Origin: JANQPX01 sp039197065 | GTDB taxonomy: Bacteria; Pseudomonadota; Alphaproteobacteria; Geminicoccales; Geminicoccaceae | DNA length: 64,000 nt | Reading direction: 5' to 3' | NCBI GenBank assembly: GCA_039197065.1 | Contig: JBCCUL010000042.1 | Location: 1 to 64,000 of the forward strand | Shown: piece after piece, positions 43,529 to 50,159 of the stretch | Position numbering within the stretch: the stretch's first letter is position 1 | Layout: each line of letters starts with the position of its first letter | Position numbers and translations under genes: made by a program | The notes under the pieces: generated by a model | Told to the model about the DNA's origin: nothing | The model's input: only the letters and a program-made list of their open reading frames with translations | Database searches by the model: none

Positions 43529-44629
43529 ATGGCGAAAACTCTAGGTACGCTTGCGGCCGGTATCGCGGTCAGCGCTTTGATGGCTGGCTCTGCACTCGCC
43601 CAGGAAGTCACGATCCGTGTGCAGTCGGTGATTCCGGCGAAGGCCGACGAAGTCCATATGCTGAACGAGTTTGCCCAGGACGTCAGCGATCTGACCAGCG
43701 GCGAGGTCAAGATCGAGGTTCTGCCAGCGGGCGCCGTCGTCGGCGTGCAGGAAACCCTGGATGCGGTCGACAAGGGACTGATCGAAGGCGGTTTCGCCTG
43801 GACCCATTACTGGTCCGGCAAGCATCCGGCCGCCATGCTGTTCGGCTCACCGGTCGCGGGCGCCGGCGTCGGCATCGACAACATCGCCTTTCTTTCCTGG
43901 TTCCAATATGGCGGCGGCAAGGAACTCTATGACCGTCTCTGGGACGAGATGGGCGTCAATGTGAAGGGCTTCATGCTGCAGCCGGTCGGCCCGGAAGCGC
44001 TCGGCTGGTTCAAGGAGCCGATCGAATCCATGGCTGACTTCCGCGAGTACCGCTTCCGTGCGCCTCCAGGCATTCCCGGCCAGACCTATAACGACATCGG
44101 CGTGGCCGCGGTCGCCATGGGCGGCGGCGACATCCTGCCGGCGCTGGAGAAGGGCACGATCGACGCGGCCGAATGGTGCTGCCCGAAGCCTGACAGCGTG
44201 TTCGGCTTCCAGAAGGTGCTGAAGCACTATTATCTGCAGGGCCTGCATCAGGTGGTGGTGAACGCCGACCTCTACATCAATGGCGATGTCTATGACGGTC
44301 TGACCGATCATCAGAAGAAAGCCATCGAGGTCGCGGCCAACGCGTCCCTCTCGAAAGCGATGAGCTACCGCATCTACGAAAACGGCAAGGCGCTGAAGGA
44401 CCTTACCGAAAACCATGGCGTGCAGCTCCACGACACGCCTGCGGACTACTTCACCGAGTATATGAACGCCGCGCGCGCTTCGCTCGAGAAGAACGCCGAG
44501 GAAAATGAATTCTTCGCCGAGGTCTGGAACTCCCAAAAGGAGTTCGCCGAAATCGCCGTGCCGTTCTGGGCAGGCGCCCAGGCCTCCAACGCCAATCTCG
44601 GCAAGGCCTTCGCAGACAGCCTAAAATAG
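43529..44629 (+). CDS. dctP: TRAP transporter substrate-binding protein (DctP family)
   Basis: A 366-residue periplasmic protein with a signal peptide (TLAAGIAVSALMAGSALA-Q), GGGAG-type site upstream of ATG 43529. The DctP fold shows VLPAGAVVGVQETLDAVDKGLIEGGFAWTHYWSGKHPA, FREYRFRAPPGIPGQTYNDIGVAAVAMGGGDILPALEKGTIDAAEWCCP and the DctP-typical KVLKHYYLQGLHQ. The R-in-FRAPPG is the usual carboxylate-binding arginine, so an organic acid such as a 2-oxo acid is a likely ligand. A strong hairpin follows it before dctQ. Confidence 0.88.
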   Translation: MAKTLGTLAAGIAVSALMAGSALAQEVTIRVQSVIPAKADEVHMLNEFAQDVSDLTSGEVKIEVLPAGAVVGVQETLDAVDKGLIEGGFAWTHYWSGKHPAAMLFGSPVAGAGVGIDNIAFLSWFQYGGGKELYDRLWDEMGVNVKGFMLQPVGPEALGWFKEPIESMADFREYRFRAPPGIPGQTYNDIGVAAVAMGGGDILPALEKGTIDAAEWCCPKPDSVFGFQKVLKHYYLQGLHQVVVNADLYINGDVYDGLTDHQKKAIEVAANASLSKAMSYRIYENGKALKDLTENHGVQLHDTPADYFTEYMNAARASLEKNAEENEFFAEVWNSQKEFAEIAVPFWAGAQASNANLGKAFADSLK

Positions 44630-44654
44630 CGGCTGCCGACCTTCGGCTTGACTT

Positions 44655-44699
44655 GCTTGGTGGGGCGGGTGTCGTCAGCGGCACCCGCCCCACCGCAAG
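44655..44699 (+). repeat. strong intercistronic hairpin between dctP and dctQ
   Basis: GGTGGGGCGGGTG (44659-44671) pairs perfectly with CACCCGCCCCACC (44682-44694) around ten bases, with outer CTTG/CAAG pairing. There is no T-run. It probably protects the dctP mRNA or reduces expression of the permease genes relative to the binding protein. Confidence 0.65.
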
Positions 44700-44747
44700 T
44701 GCTTCAAGTGCTTATTGAGAGCGTGCTGGATTCTTTAAGTCTATGAA

Positions 44748-44760
44748 GTGGTCATACCAC
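44748..44760 (+). promoter_or_regulatory. 13-bp palindrome in the dctQ initiation region
   Basis: GTGGT-CAT-ACCAC ends one base before the dctQ ATG, where a ribosome-binding site would normally lie; no Shine-Dalgarno is evident. The same arrangement precedes dctM, suggesting control of translation initiation. Confidence 0.5.
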
Positions 44761-44761
44761 G

Positions 44762-45367
44762 ATGGCTGAAGAGCCGACCAATCTGGACATCTCGGATGAG
44801 ATGATCGCCGAACGCAGGAGCGGCGATCCGGGCGACCTGCCCTGGAACATGCGCCCCTGGATGCGAAAGACGATCACCTTCCTCGACACGTTCAGCCTCT
44901 GGGTCGGGCGGATCGCCTGCCTCCTCCTGGTGCCGCTGATGATCGCCATGGTCTACGAAGTCGTGGCGCGCAAGCTGTTCGTAGCCCCCACGCTCTGGGC
45001 CTACGACACCTCGCGCATGCTCTCGGGCGCGCTCTTCATGCTCGGCGCCGGCTACGCGCTGATGCGCGGCGTCCACATCCGCGCCGACTTCCTCTACCGC
45101 CTCTGGCGGCCGGAGAACCAGGCGCGCGTCGACGCCATCCTCTACGTCGTCCTGTTCTTCCCGGGCATGCTGTTCTTCCTGTACATCGCCGCCGACTATA
45201 CCTGGGGCGCCTGGCTGAACTGGGAGCGCTCCATGGACACGGCCTGGATGGCGCCCGTGGCGCCGGCCCGCACCGCCATGCCGCTCGGCGCTCTCTTCCT
45301 CATCCTCCAGGGCATCTCCGAATTCCTGAAATGCCTCTACACCATCGAAAACAACAGGTGGCCCTAG
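44762..45367 (+). CDS. dctQ: TRAP transporter small permease (DctQ)
   Basis: A 201-residue membrane protein with a hydrophilic N-terminal 40 residues and four helices. LDTFSLWVGRIACLLLVPLMIAMVYEVVARKLF and WAYDTSRMLSGALFMLGAGYALMRGVHIRADF are the typical DctQ signatures, followed by ILYVVLFFPGMLFFLYIA and a final helix (AMPLGALFLILQGISEF). It bridges the binding protein and DctM in sodium-driven uptake. The 186-base gap to dctM is unusually long for this family. Confidence 0.88.
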   Translation: MAEEPTNLDISDEMIAERRSGDPGDLPWNMRPWMRKTITFLDTFSLWVGRIACLLLVPLMIAMVYEVVARKLFVAPTLWAYDTSRMLSGALFMLGAGYALMRGVHIRADFLYRLWRPENQARVDAILYVVLFFPGMLFFLYIAADYTWGAWLNWERSMDTAWMAPVAPARTAMPLGALFLILQGISEFLKCLYTIENNRWP

Positions 45368-45440
45368 TGGCATATTTGATGACCGACCCAGCTGACAAAT
45401 CGAGAAAACCTGGTCGCATCCCCGCCTCTAGGCCTGGAAG

Positions 45441-45475
45441 GCCGAAGATCGGGCCCGCCATGCCGGATCTTCGGC
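45441..45475 (+). repeat. hairpin in the dctQ-dctM gap
   Basis: GCCGAAGATC (45441-45450) pairs perfectly with GATCTTCGGC (45466-45475) around a 15-base loop. It sits in the gap between dctQ and dctM and has no T-run, so an RNA-stability role is likelier than termination. Confidence 0.5.
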
Positions 45476-45539
45476 GCTGCGCTCCTGCAGACCGGGACAT
45501 TCCCTCGATCGAGGCGCCTGCGGACGTCAACATAATGAT

Positions 45540-45552
45540 GTGGTCACACCAC
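45540..45552 (+). promoter_or_regulatory. 13-bp palindrome in the dctM initiation region
   Basis: GTGGT-CAC-ACCAC ends one base before the dctM ATG, exactly as the related palindrome precedes dctQ. The surrounding bases also match: a T two bases before the palindrome in both copies and ATGGC following. No Shine-Dalgarno is evident. Confidence 0.5.
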
Positions 45553-45553
45553 C

Positions 45554-46879
45554 ATGGCGCCTGAACTTATCGGCGTCATCATGATCGCGGTCATGCTGTT
45601 CGCGATCTTCATCGGCTTTCCGATTTCCTTCACCCTGATCTTTCTCGGCTTCGTCTTCGGCGCCTGGGGCTTTGGCGCTGACCTCGTCTTCTACCTGATG
45701 GCGCTGCAGTTCAATCAGGTGATGCTGGAGCAGACGCTCGCCGCCGTGCCGCTCTTCGTCTTCATGGGCATCATGATGGAGCAGGCTGGCCTGATGGAGC
45801 GCCTGTTCCGCTCGGTCCAGCTGATGCTCGCCTCGACCCGCGGCTCCCTCTACATCGCCGTGCTGTTCGTCTCGACGATCTTCGCCGCCGCCACCGGCAT
45901 CGTCGGCGCTTCCGTCACCATCCTCGGCATCATGGCCGCCAAGACCATGAACCGCTCCGGCTATGACGTGAAGCTCGCCGCCGGCACCATCACCGCAGGC
46001 GGCACGCTCGGCATCCTGATCCCGCCTTCGATCATGCTGGTGGTCATGGGGCCCGTGCTCGAAGTGCCGGTCACCGACCTGTTCGCCGCCGCGATCGTGC
46101 CGGGCATCATGCTGGCTTTCCTCTACACCGCCTATGCGCTTATCCGCTGCTGGCTGGATCCGTCGCTCGGCCCGCCGCTTCCCGAACATGAGCACCCCAA
46201 CGACTGGGGCGTGGTCTTCCGCGAGTTCTTCCTCGGCCTCGTGCCGCCTGCCGCCCTGGTCGCCTTCGCGCTCGGCTCGATCCTGTTCGGCTGGGCGACG
46301 CCCACGGAAGGCGCTGCCTGCGGCGCGTTCGGCGCCCTCGTTCTGACGCTCGCCTATGGCCAGATGACCTGGGGACGTTTCTACGAGGCGCTGATCAAGA
46401 CCCTCGAAATCACCGTCCTGATCCTCTTCCTGGTGGCCGCCTCCAACTTCTTCGGCGCCGTCTTCTCCCGTCTCGGCACGCCGACCATGCTGACCGAGCT
46501 TCTGCTGCAGTGGGATCTCTCCCAGATGCAGGTGCTCATCATCGTCATGGCCCTCATCTTCCTCCTGGGATGGCCGCTGGAGTGGGTGCCGATCGTCCTG
46601 ATCATCGTGCCGATCCTCATCCCCGCTTTGGAGCAGCTCGACGTCAACCTCACCTGGTTCGGCATCCTGGTCGCCGTGAACCTGCAGACCGCCTGGCTCT
46701 CGCCGCCCGTTGCGCTCTCCGCCTATTTCCTGAAAGGCGTCGTGCCCGAATGGGATCTGAAGGATATCTATATCGGCATGATGCAGTTCATGGTCATCCA
46801 GCTAATCGGCCTCATCCTCATCCTGAGCTTCCCCCAAATAGCCCTCTGGCTCCCCACCTACATCTACGGCGGGGGCTAG
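45554..46879 (+). CDS. dctM: TRAP transporter large permease (DctM)
   Basis: A 441-residue integral membrane protein with about twelve helices. LFVFMGIMMEQAGLMERLF, TGIVGASVTILGIMAAKTMNRSGYDVKLAAGTITAGGTLGILIPPSIMLVV and the C-terminal LQTAWLSPPVALSAYFLKGVVPEW are DctM hallmarks. It is the elevator-type transport subunit that works with DctQ and DctP. Length is normal. The likely cargo is an organic acid. Confidence 0.9.
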   Translation: MAPELIGVIMIAVMLFAIFIGFPISFTLIFLGFVFGAWGFGADLVFYLMALQFNQVMLEQTLAAVPLFVFMGIMMEQAGLMERLFRSVQLMLASTRGSLYIAVLFVSTIFAAATGIVGASVTILGIMAAKTMNRSGYDVKLAAGTITAGGTLGILIPPSIMLVVMGPVLEVPVTDLFAAAIVPGIMLAFLYTAYALIRCWLDPSLGPPLPEHEHPNDWGVVFREFFLGLVPPAALVAFALGSILFGWATPTEGAACGAFGALVLTLAYGQMTWGRFYEALIKTLEITVLILFLVAASNFFGAVFSRLGTPTMLTELLLQWDLSQMQVLIIVMALIFLLGWPLEWVPIVLIIVPILIPALEQLDVNLTWFGILVAVNLQTAWLSPPVALSAYFLKGVVPEWDLKDIYIGMMQFMVIQLIGLILILSFPQIALWLPTYIYGGG

Positions 46880-47265
46880 CAGCCCCTGGCTTGACTTGAC
46901 GGTGGTGCCTGGCTTGGAGTTGGGGGCTTCATCTTGGCCGCCGATCGCATTTCTATTAAAACGCGAGAGGAACCACGCGGCGCTTCCGGCTGGTTATTCC
47001 TGATGCGCAAAGTGCGATGAATTTTCGCGAATTAAGCCCGTGAAAAAGTCGCGAAAAATCCTGCGATTAAGAGCTATTTCCGGCTGAATTCCTCGGCAAT
47101 CCGAAGACAACAAAGCGTCAAATTCGGGACAAAAAATTTATCAACCAAAAGGCGAAAAAAAACTTGAATAAGCCTGCCTCTCTGGTGTTGTATCGTTCCG
47201 ATGGATGCCCGAACCGCCCCGACCCGTGATCTCAAAAAGAGTAAGGGCAGGGCCTAAGGAGAACG
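46880..47265 (+). promoter_or_regulatory. AT-rich promoter region of the pilus operon
   Basis: A 386-base gap that becomes AT-rich (about 47020-47170, with runs of A). A candidate promoter is TTGAAT at 47164-47169 with TTGTAT at 47188-47193, 18 bases apart. An AAGGAG ribosome-binding site sits at 47256-47261. The AT-rich tract resembles sites bound by nucleoid proteins, which often silence pilus operons; that is inference. Confidence 0.4.
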
Positions 47266-47268
47266 ATG

Positions 47269-47760
47269 ATGGCAGAAAACAAAGACCTCAGAATCCTGCT
47301 CGGCACGGTCAGCTTGGCCGGCCTCACCGCCTTCGCAGGCCCCGCATTTTCACAAGCCACCGACACGCTGACGGTGCTTGCCTCCGTTGGCGGTGAATGC
47401 ACCGTGACCGGTGCGACCCTCGATTTCGGTTCCTACGCCGGTTCGGAAGTCGACGTCGACGTGCCGATCGCCTTTTCCTGCAACGCACCGACGAATATCG
47501 CCATCTCAATGGATGGCGGGTCGACAGGTGACCCAAGCAATCGCCAGATGTTCAACGAGGGTTTCACCAGCCAGATCCTCTACCAGCTCTTCCAGGATTC
47601 GGCCCGCACGCAGCTCTGGGGCGTCTTCCCCGAAGATAGCGCTGATTTCGTTTCGGCAACCACCGGCAATCCCACGGTCTTCGGCCGTATCCAAGGCGGT
47701 CAGTCCCCGTTGCCCGGAAGTTATTCCGACTCGGTGACCATCACGCTGACCACCAACTAG
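47269..47760 (+). CDS. spore coat U-type pilin 1 (archaic chaperone-usher pilus)
   Basis: 163 residues from the second of two adjacent ATGs (seven bases from AAGGAG). The signal peptide (LLGTVSLAGLTAFAGPAFSQA) is followed by the SCPU fold: TLTVLASVGGECTVTGATLDFGSY (first Cys), IAFSCNAPTNIAISMDGG (second Cys), ILYQLFQDSARTQLWG and a C-terminal strand GSYSDSVTITLTTN. Subunits polymerise by donor-strand exchange into thin pili. It heads the operon and is probably the main or base subunit, followed by its own chaperone gene. Confidence 0.82.
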   Translation: MAENKDLRILLGTVSLAGLTAFAGPAFSQATDTLTVLASVGGECTVTGATLDFGSYAGSEVDVDVPIAFSCNAPTNIAISMDGGSTGDPSNRQMFNEGFTSQILYQLFQDSARTQLWGVFPEDSADFVSATTGNPTVFGRIQGGQSPLPGSYSDSVTITLTTN

Positions 47761-47817
47761 GCGACGGGTTCGCCAATCCCATAGGCTTCCTTCGAACCCT
47801 AGCCAAAGAGCGCCTTC

Positions 47818-48519
47818 ATGAAGCTTTGTTGGACTGCTTTCGCGGTCACGGGATTGCTCGCCCTCGGCTCAGCCGAGGCGGGTACTCTCAAGGTGTCGCC
47901 GATCAAGGTTTTCTTGCCGTCCGACGGCAAGAGTGAAGTGATCCGCGTCAGAAATCCCGATCCGACACCCGCTTTGGTGCAGGTGCAGGCGGTGGAATGG
48001 ACCGATGTCGAGGGGCTGGATCAGGCCGAACGCGCCGAGGAAATCCTTGCCGTGCCGCCGATCTTCGAGATGGAGCCGAACAGCGAGCAGGTGATCCGCC
48101 TGGCTCACCGGGATGGCGACGGCACGATCGAAAAGGCTTATCGCCTGCTGATCACCGAAGTGCCGGAAGAGGTGGAGGAAGGCGGGGTCGCCTTCGCCGT
48201 CCGCCTGAACATGCCCTTGTTCGTCACGCCGCGTGGCGCTCTGCCTGACCCCGAATGGCGATTTCAAATCTCGCCTGCAGGCGAAGCCGAACTGATCCTC
48301 GCCAATCGCGGCAGCGCGCATCTGATGGTCAAGTCCCTCGAGCTGCGCGCTGCCGGACATGGCAAACCGATTTTTGAGACCGACCAGTTCACCTATGCGC
48401 TGGCCGGCACGGAACAACGCTGGTCGCTCGGTTACGGCCAGAAAGCCCTGCCCGGGAGTCTCGAAGTGCACAGCGAGACCAATCTCGGCCCCCAGCAATC
48501 ACCGGTGATGACCCGCTGA
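47818..48519 (+). CDS. pilus periplasmic chaperone 1 (PapD-like)
   Basis: A 233-residue two-Ig-domain chaperone with a signal peptide (TAFAVTGLLALGSAEAG). The first domain has LKVSPIKVFLPSDGKSEVIRVRNPDPTPALVQVQAVEW and a typical subunit-binding segment PIFEMEPNSEQVIRLAHRDG followed by AYRLLITEVPEE. The second domain ends ETNLGPQQSP. It caps pilin subunits in the periplasm and brings them to the usher. It belongs with pilin 1, to which it is adjacent. Confidence 0.85.
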   Translation: MKLCWTAFAVTGLLALGSAEAGTLKVSPIKVFLPSDGKSEVIRVRNPDPTPALVQVQAVEWTDVEGLDQAERAEEILAVPPIFEMEPNSEQVIRLAHRDGDGTIEKAYRLLITEVPEEVEEGGVAFAVRLNMPLFVTPRGALPDPEWRFQISPAGEAELILANRGSAHLMVKSLELRAAGHGKPIFETDQFTYALAGTEQRWSLGYGQKALPGSLEVHSETNLGPQQSPVMTR

Positions 48520-48587
48520 CTCCCCGTCTCCTCATCCCGGTGATTGTACTTTTACTACTGGCATCAAAAAAACGTTAGGAGAGTAGA

Positions 48588-49094
48588 ATGTCGCGAAAAG
48601 CTTCTGTTTCTCTCACTGCAGGTTCTGTCGCCTTTGCAATGGCGGTTGGTTTGGGCTCGATTGCCAACGCCGATAGTTCGACATCGATTGGTGTCTCGGC
48701 GAGTGTCGCGGATGCATGCACATTCACCGCCAATACAGTTGACCTCGCCTTTACAGAATACACGCCAGGTCAGACCGGCCAGCTTGCGGCGCAAGGCAGT
48801 CTGGAAGTCAATTGCTCTATTGCTTCCTTAGGAGTCACGTTCTCAGCTGATGATGGCTCTAACGGCCGCAATGGTGGCAACAACCGTGAGATGGACAACG
48901 GTGGTACGGGCCTCTTGGCCTATCAGCTTGTTGCTGAAGGGAACTTCTGGGGCGATGGCACCATTGAGGCTCCGTTGGTCAAAGATCTCAATCAGAACCT
49001 CAATACCATCCTCATCGACGGCATCGTGCCGGGCGGGCAATCGCCAGAGGGAGGTAACTACGCAGATACAGTCAATGTGACCATGAGCTTCTAG
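48588..49094 (+). CDS. spore coat U-type pilin 2
   Basis: 168 residues with a signal peptide (GSVAFAMAVGLGSIANA-D). The SCPU pattern appears as SIGVSASVADACTFTANTVDLAF, LEVNCSIASLGVTFSADDG, LLAYQLVAEGNFWGDG and ADTVNVTMSF. The middle part with GSNGRNGGNNREMDNGG is Asn/Gly-rich. Codon use looks less GC-rich than that of pilin 1. A strong hairpin follows the stop. Confidence 0.8.
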   Translation: MSRKASVSLTAGSVAFAMAVGLGSIANADSSTSIGVSASVADACTFTANTVDLAFTEYTPGQTGQLAAQGSLEVNCSIASLGVTFSADDGSNGRNGGNNREMDNGGTGLLAYQLVAEGNFWGDGTIEAPLVKDLNQNLNTILIDGIVPGGQSPEGGNYADTVNVTMSF

Positions 49095-49104
49095 CATCTA
49101 TGAT

Positions 49105-49133
49105 GCGGGCGGCCATCATCTTTGGCCGCCCGC
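49105..49133 (+). repeat. perfect 11-bp hairpin after pilin 2
   Basis: GCGGGCGGCCA pairs perfectly with TGGCCGCCCGC around TCATCTT. No T-run follows. It is placed as in other pilus operons where an intercistronic stem raises pilin mRNA over chaperone mRNA. Confidence 0.65.
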
Positions 49134-49166
49134 AATGGTGCCAACACCCAGCGATGAGTGTCTGCA

Positions 49167-49892
49167 ATGTTGCGTGTTTCTCTTCTTCGGTTTGTCCTTC
49201 CAGTGCTTCTTGCTTCAACCATCAGTCATCCCAGTGATCAAGCTTATGCCTTCACGCTCTCGCCGATGGTTGTCAAACTGAACTCTGATGGAGGCACGCA
49301 GACCATCAAGATCAAAAATCCGTCTAGCGAGCCTATTGACATGCAGGCGCAGTTCTTCAGCTGGCAGGAGTCTGCTGATCTGACAGCATTGAAGCCCACC
49401 AACGATCTTCTTGTGATGCCGCCAATATTCAAAGTCGAACCAGGTGGTGAACAAGTGGTCAGGGTGGCGCTCAGAAATCCCATCGAGACCGAGATAGAGC
49501 GCTCATACAGGATTGTCGTTAGTGAAGTCCCTTCTGAGGTGCAATCCGAAGACGGTTTGGGATTCAATCTTTCTGTCAGCATCCCTCTGTTCGTTCGCCC
49601 GAAAGGTGCAGCTGCTGTCGCGGAATGGGCGATCGAAAATGAGGACGGTCAAACTCATTTGGTCCTCGCCAACGAAGGAAATTCCTACCTCAAGTTCGGT
49701 CAAATAACGCTGGCCAGCGACAACGCTGACGGCGAAGTGCTCCTTCAGCTGGATGGTGGCTATGTTCTCGGCGGAGACAAGCGATCTTGGCCCATGGACA
49801 CAAAGCTCACCAACCTGAATGCGCCTCTATCAGTGAAGGCTGTGAGCAATATCGGCCCGCTTCAAACCACAATTTCACTGACTGACGGCTGA
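49167..49892 (+). CDS. pilus periplasmic chaperone 2 (PapD-like)
   Basis: About 241 residues from the ATG at 49167 (GTG 49158 also in frame). Signal peptide, then FTLSPMVVKLNSDGGTQTIKIKNPSSEPIDMQAQFFSWQ, VMPPIFKVEPGGEQVVRVALRNP and RSYRIVVSEVPSEVQ in the first Ig domain, and VSNIGPLQTTISL at the end of the second. It is clearly a paralogue of chaperone 1 and is paired with pilin 2, so each pilin has its own chaperone. Base composition is poorer in GC than chaperone 1. Confidence 0.85.
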   Translation: MLRVSLLRFVLPVLLASTISHPSDQAYAFTLSPMVVKLNSDGGTQTIKIKNPSSEPIDMQAQFFSWQESADLTALKPTNDLLVMPPIFKVEPGGEQVVRVALRNPIETEIERSYRIVVSEVPSEVQSEDGLGFNLSVSIPLFVRPKGAAAVAEWAIENEDGQTHLVLANEGNSYLKFGQITLASDNADGEVLLQLDGGYVLGGDKRSWPMDTKLTNLNAPLSVKAVSNIGPLQTTISLTDG

Positions 49893-49917
49893 GCTTCGAG
49901 CTCTTTCAGCCGTTTTT
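49885..49917 (+). terminator. terminator-like hairpin overlapping the chaperone 2 stop
   Basis: ACGGCTGA (49885-49892, including the stop codon) pairs with TCAGCCGT (49906-49913), followed by TTTT. It could attenuate transcription between the pilin/chaperone genes and the usher. Confidence 0.55.
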
Positions 49918-50006
49918 CAGCCAGCCAACTCAACCGTGTTTCGTGGCCTTCCCGAAAGGCCAAAACCTCTCGTTCGATCTCTACAAACTAACCAGGAGCC
50001 CCACTG

Positions 50007-50159
50007 ATGCCCCACCCAACGTCCGGACAACGACCAGAAGTCGGTCGCTTGACGCCGGGCGTTGCCGTCGGTGTCAAGCAAGTCGATGAGGTGGCCACGC
50101 CACCCGTCGGTGTCAGGCAAGTCGATGAGGCGGCCATGCCGCTGGTCACGCCAAAATGA
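50007..50159 (+). CDS. 50-residue repeat peptide translationally coupled to the usher
   Basis: An ATG with AGGAG eight bases upstream opens a 50-codon frame whose TGA overlaps the usher ATG as ATGA. The product is soluble with no signal peptide, and it contains two near-identical segments (VGVKQVDEVATPP and VGVRQVDEAAMPL) encoded by a 39-bp tandem repeat. It resembles nothing I know. The good ribosome-binding site and the stop-start overlap imply that translation of this leader feeds the usher, whose own ATG has no clear site. Confidence 0.55.
   Translation: MPHPTSGQRPEVGRLTPGVAVGVKQVDEVATPPVGVRQVDEAAMPLVTPK
50066..50143 (+). repeat. two imperfect 39-bp tandem repeats before the usher
   Basis: Units 50066-50104 and 50105-50143 both begin CGTCGGTGTCA and share GCAAGTCGATGAGG, with only a few differences. 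The unit length is divisible by three, so the small upstream frame is kept. Confidence 0.8.
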
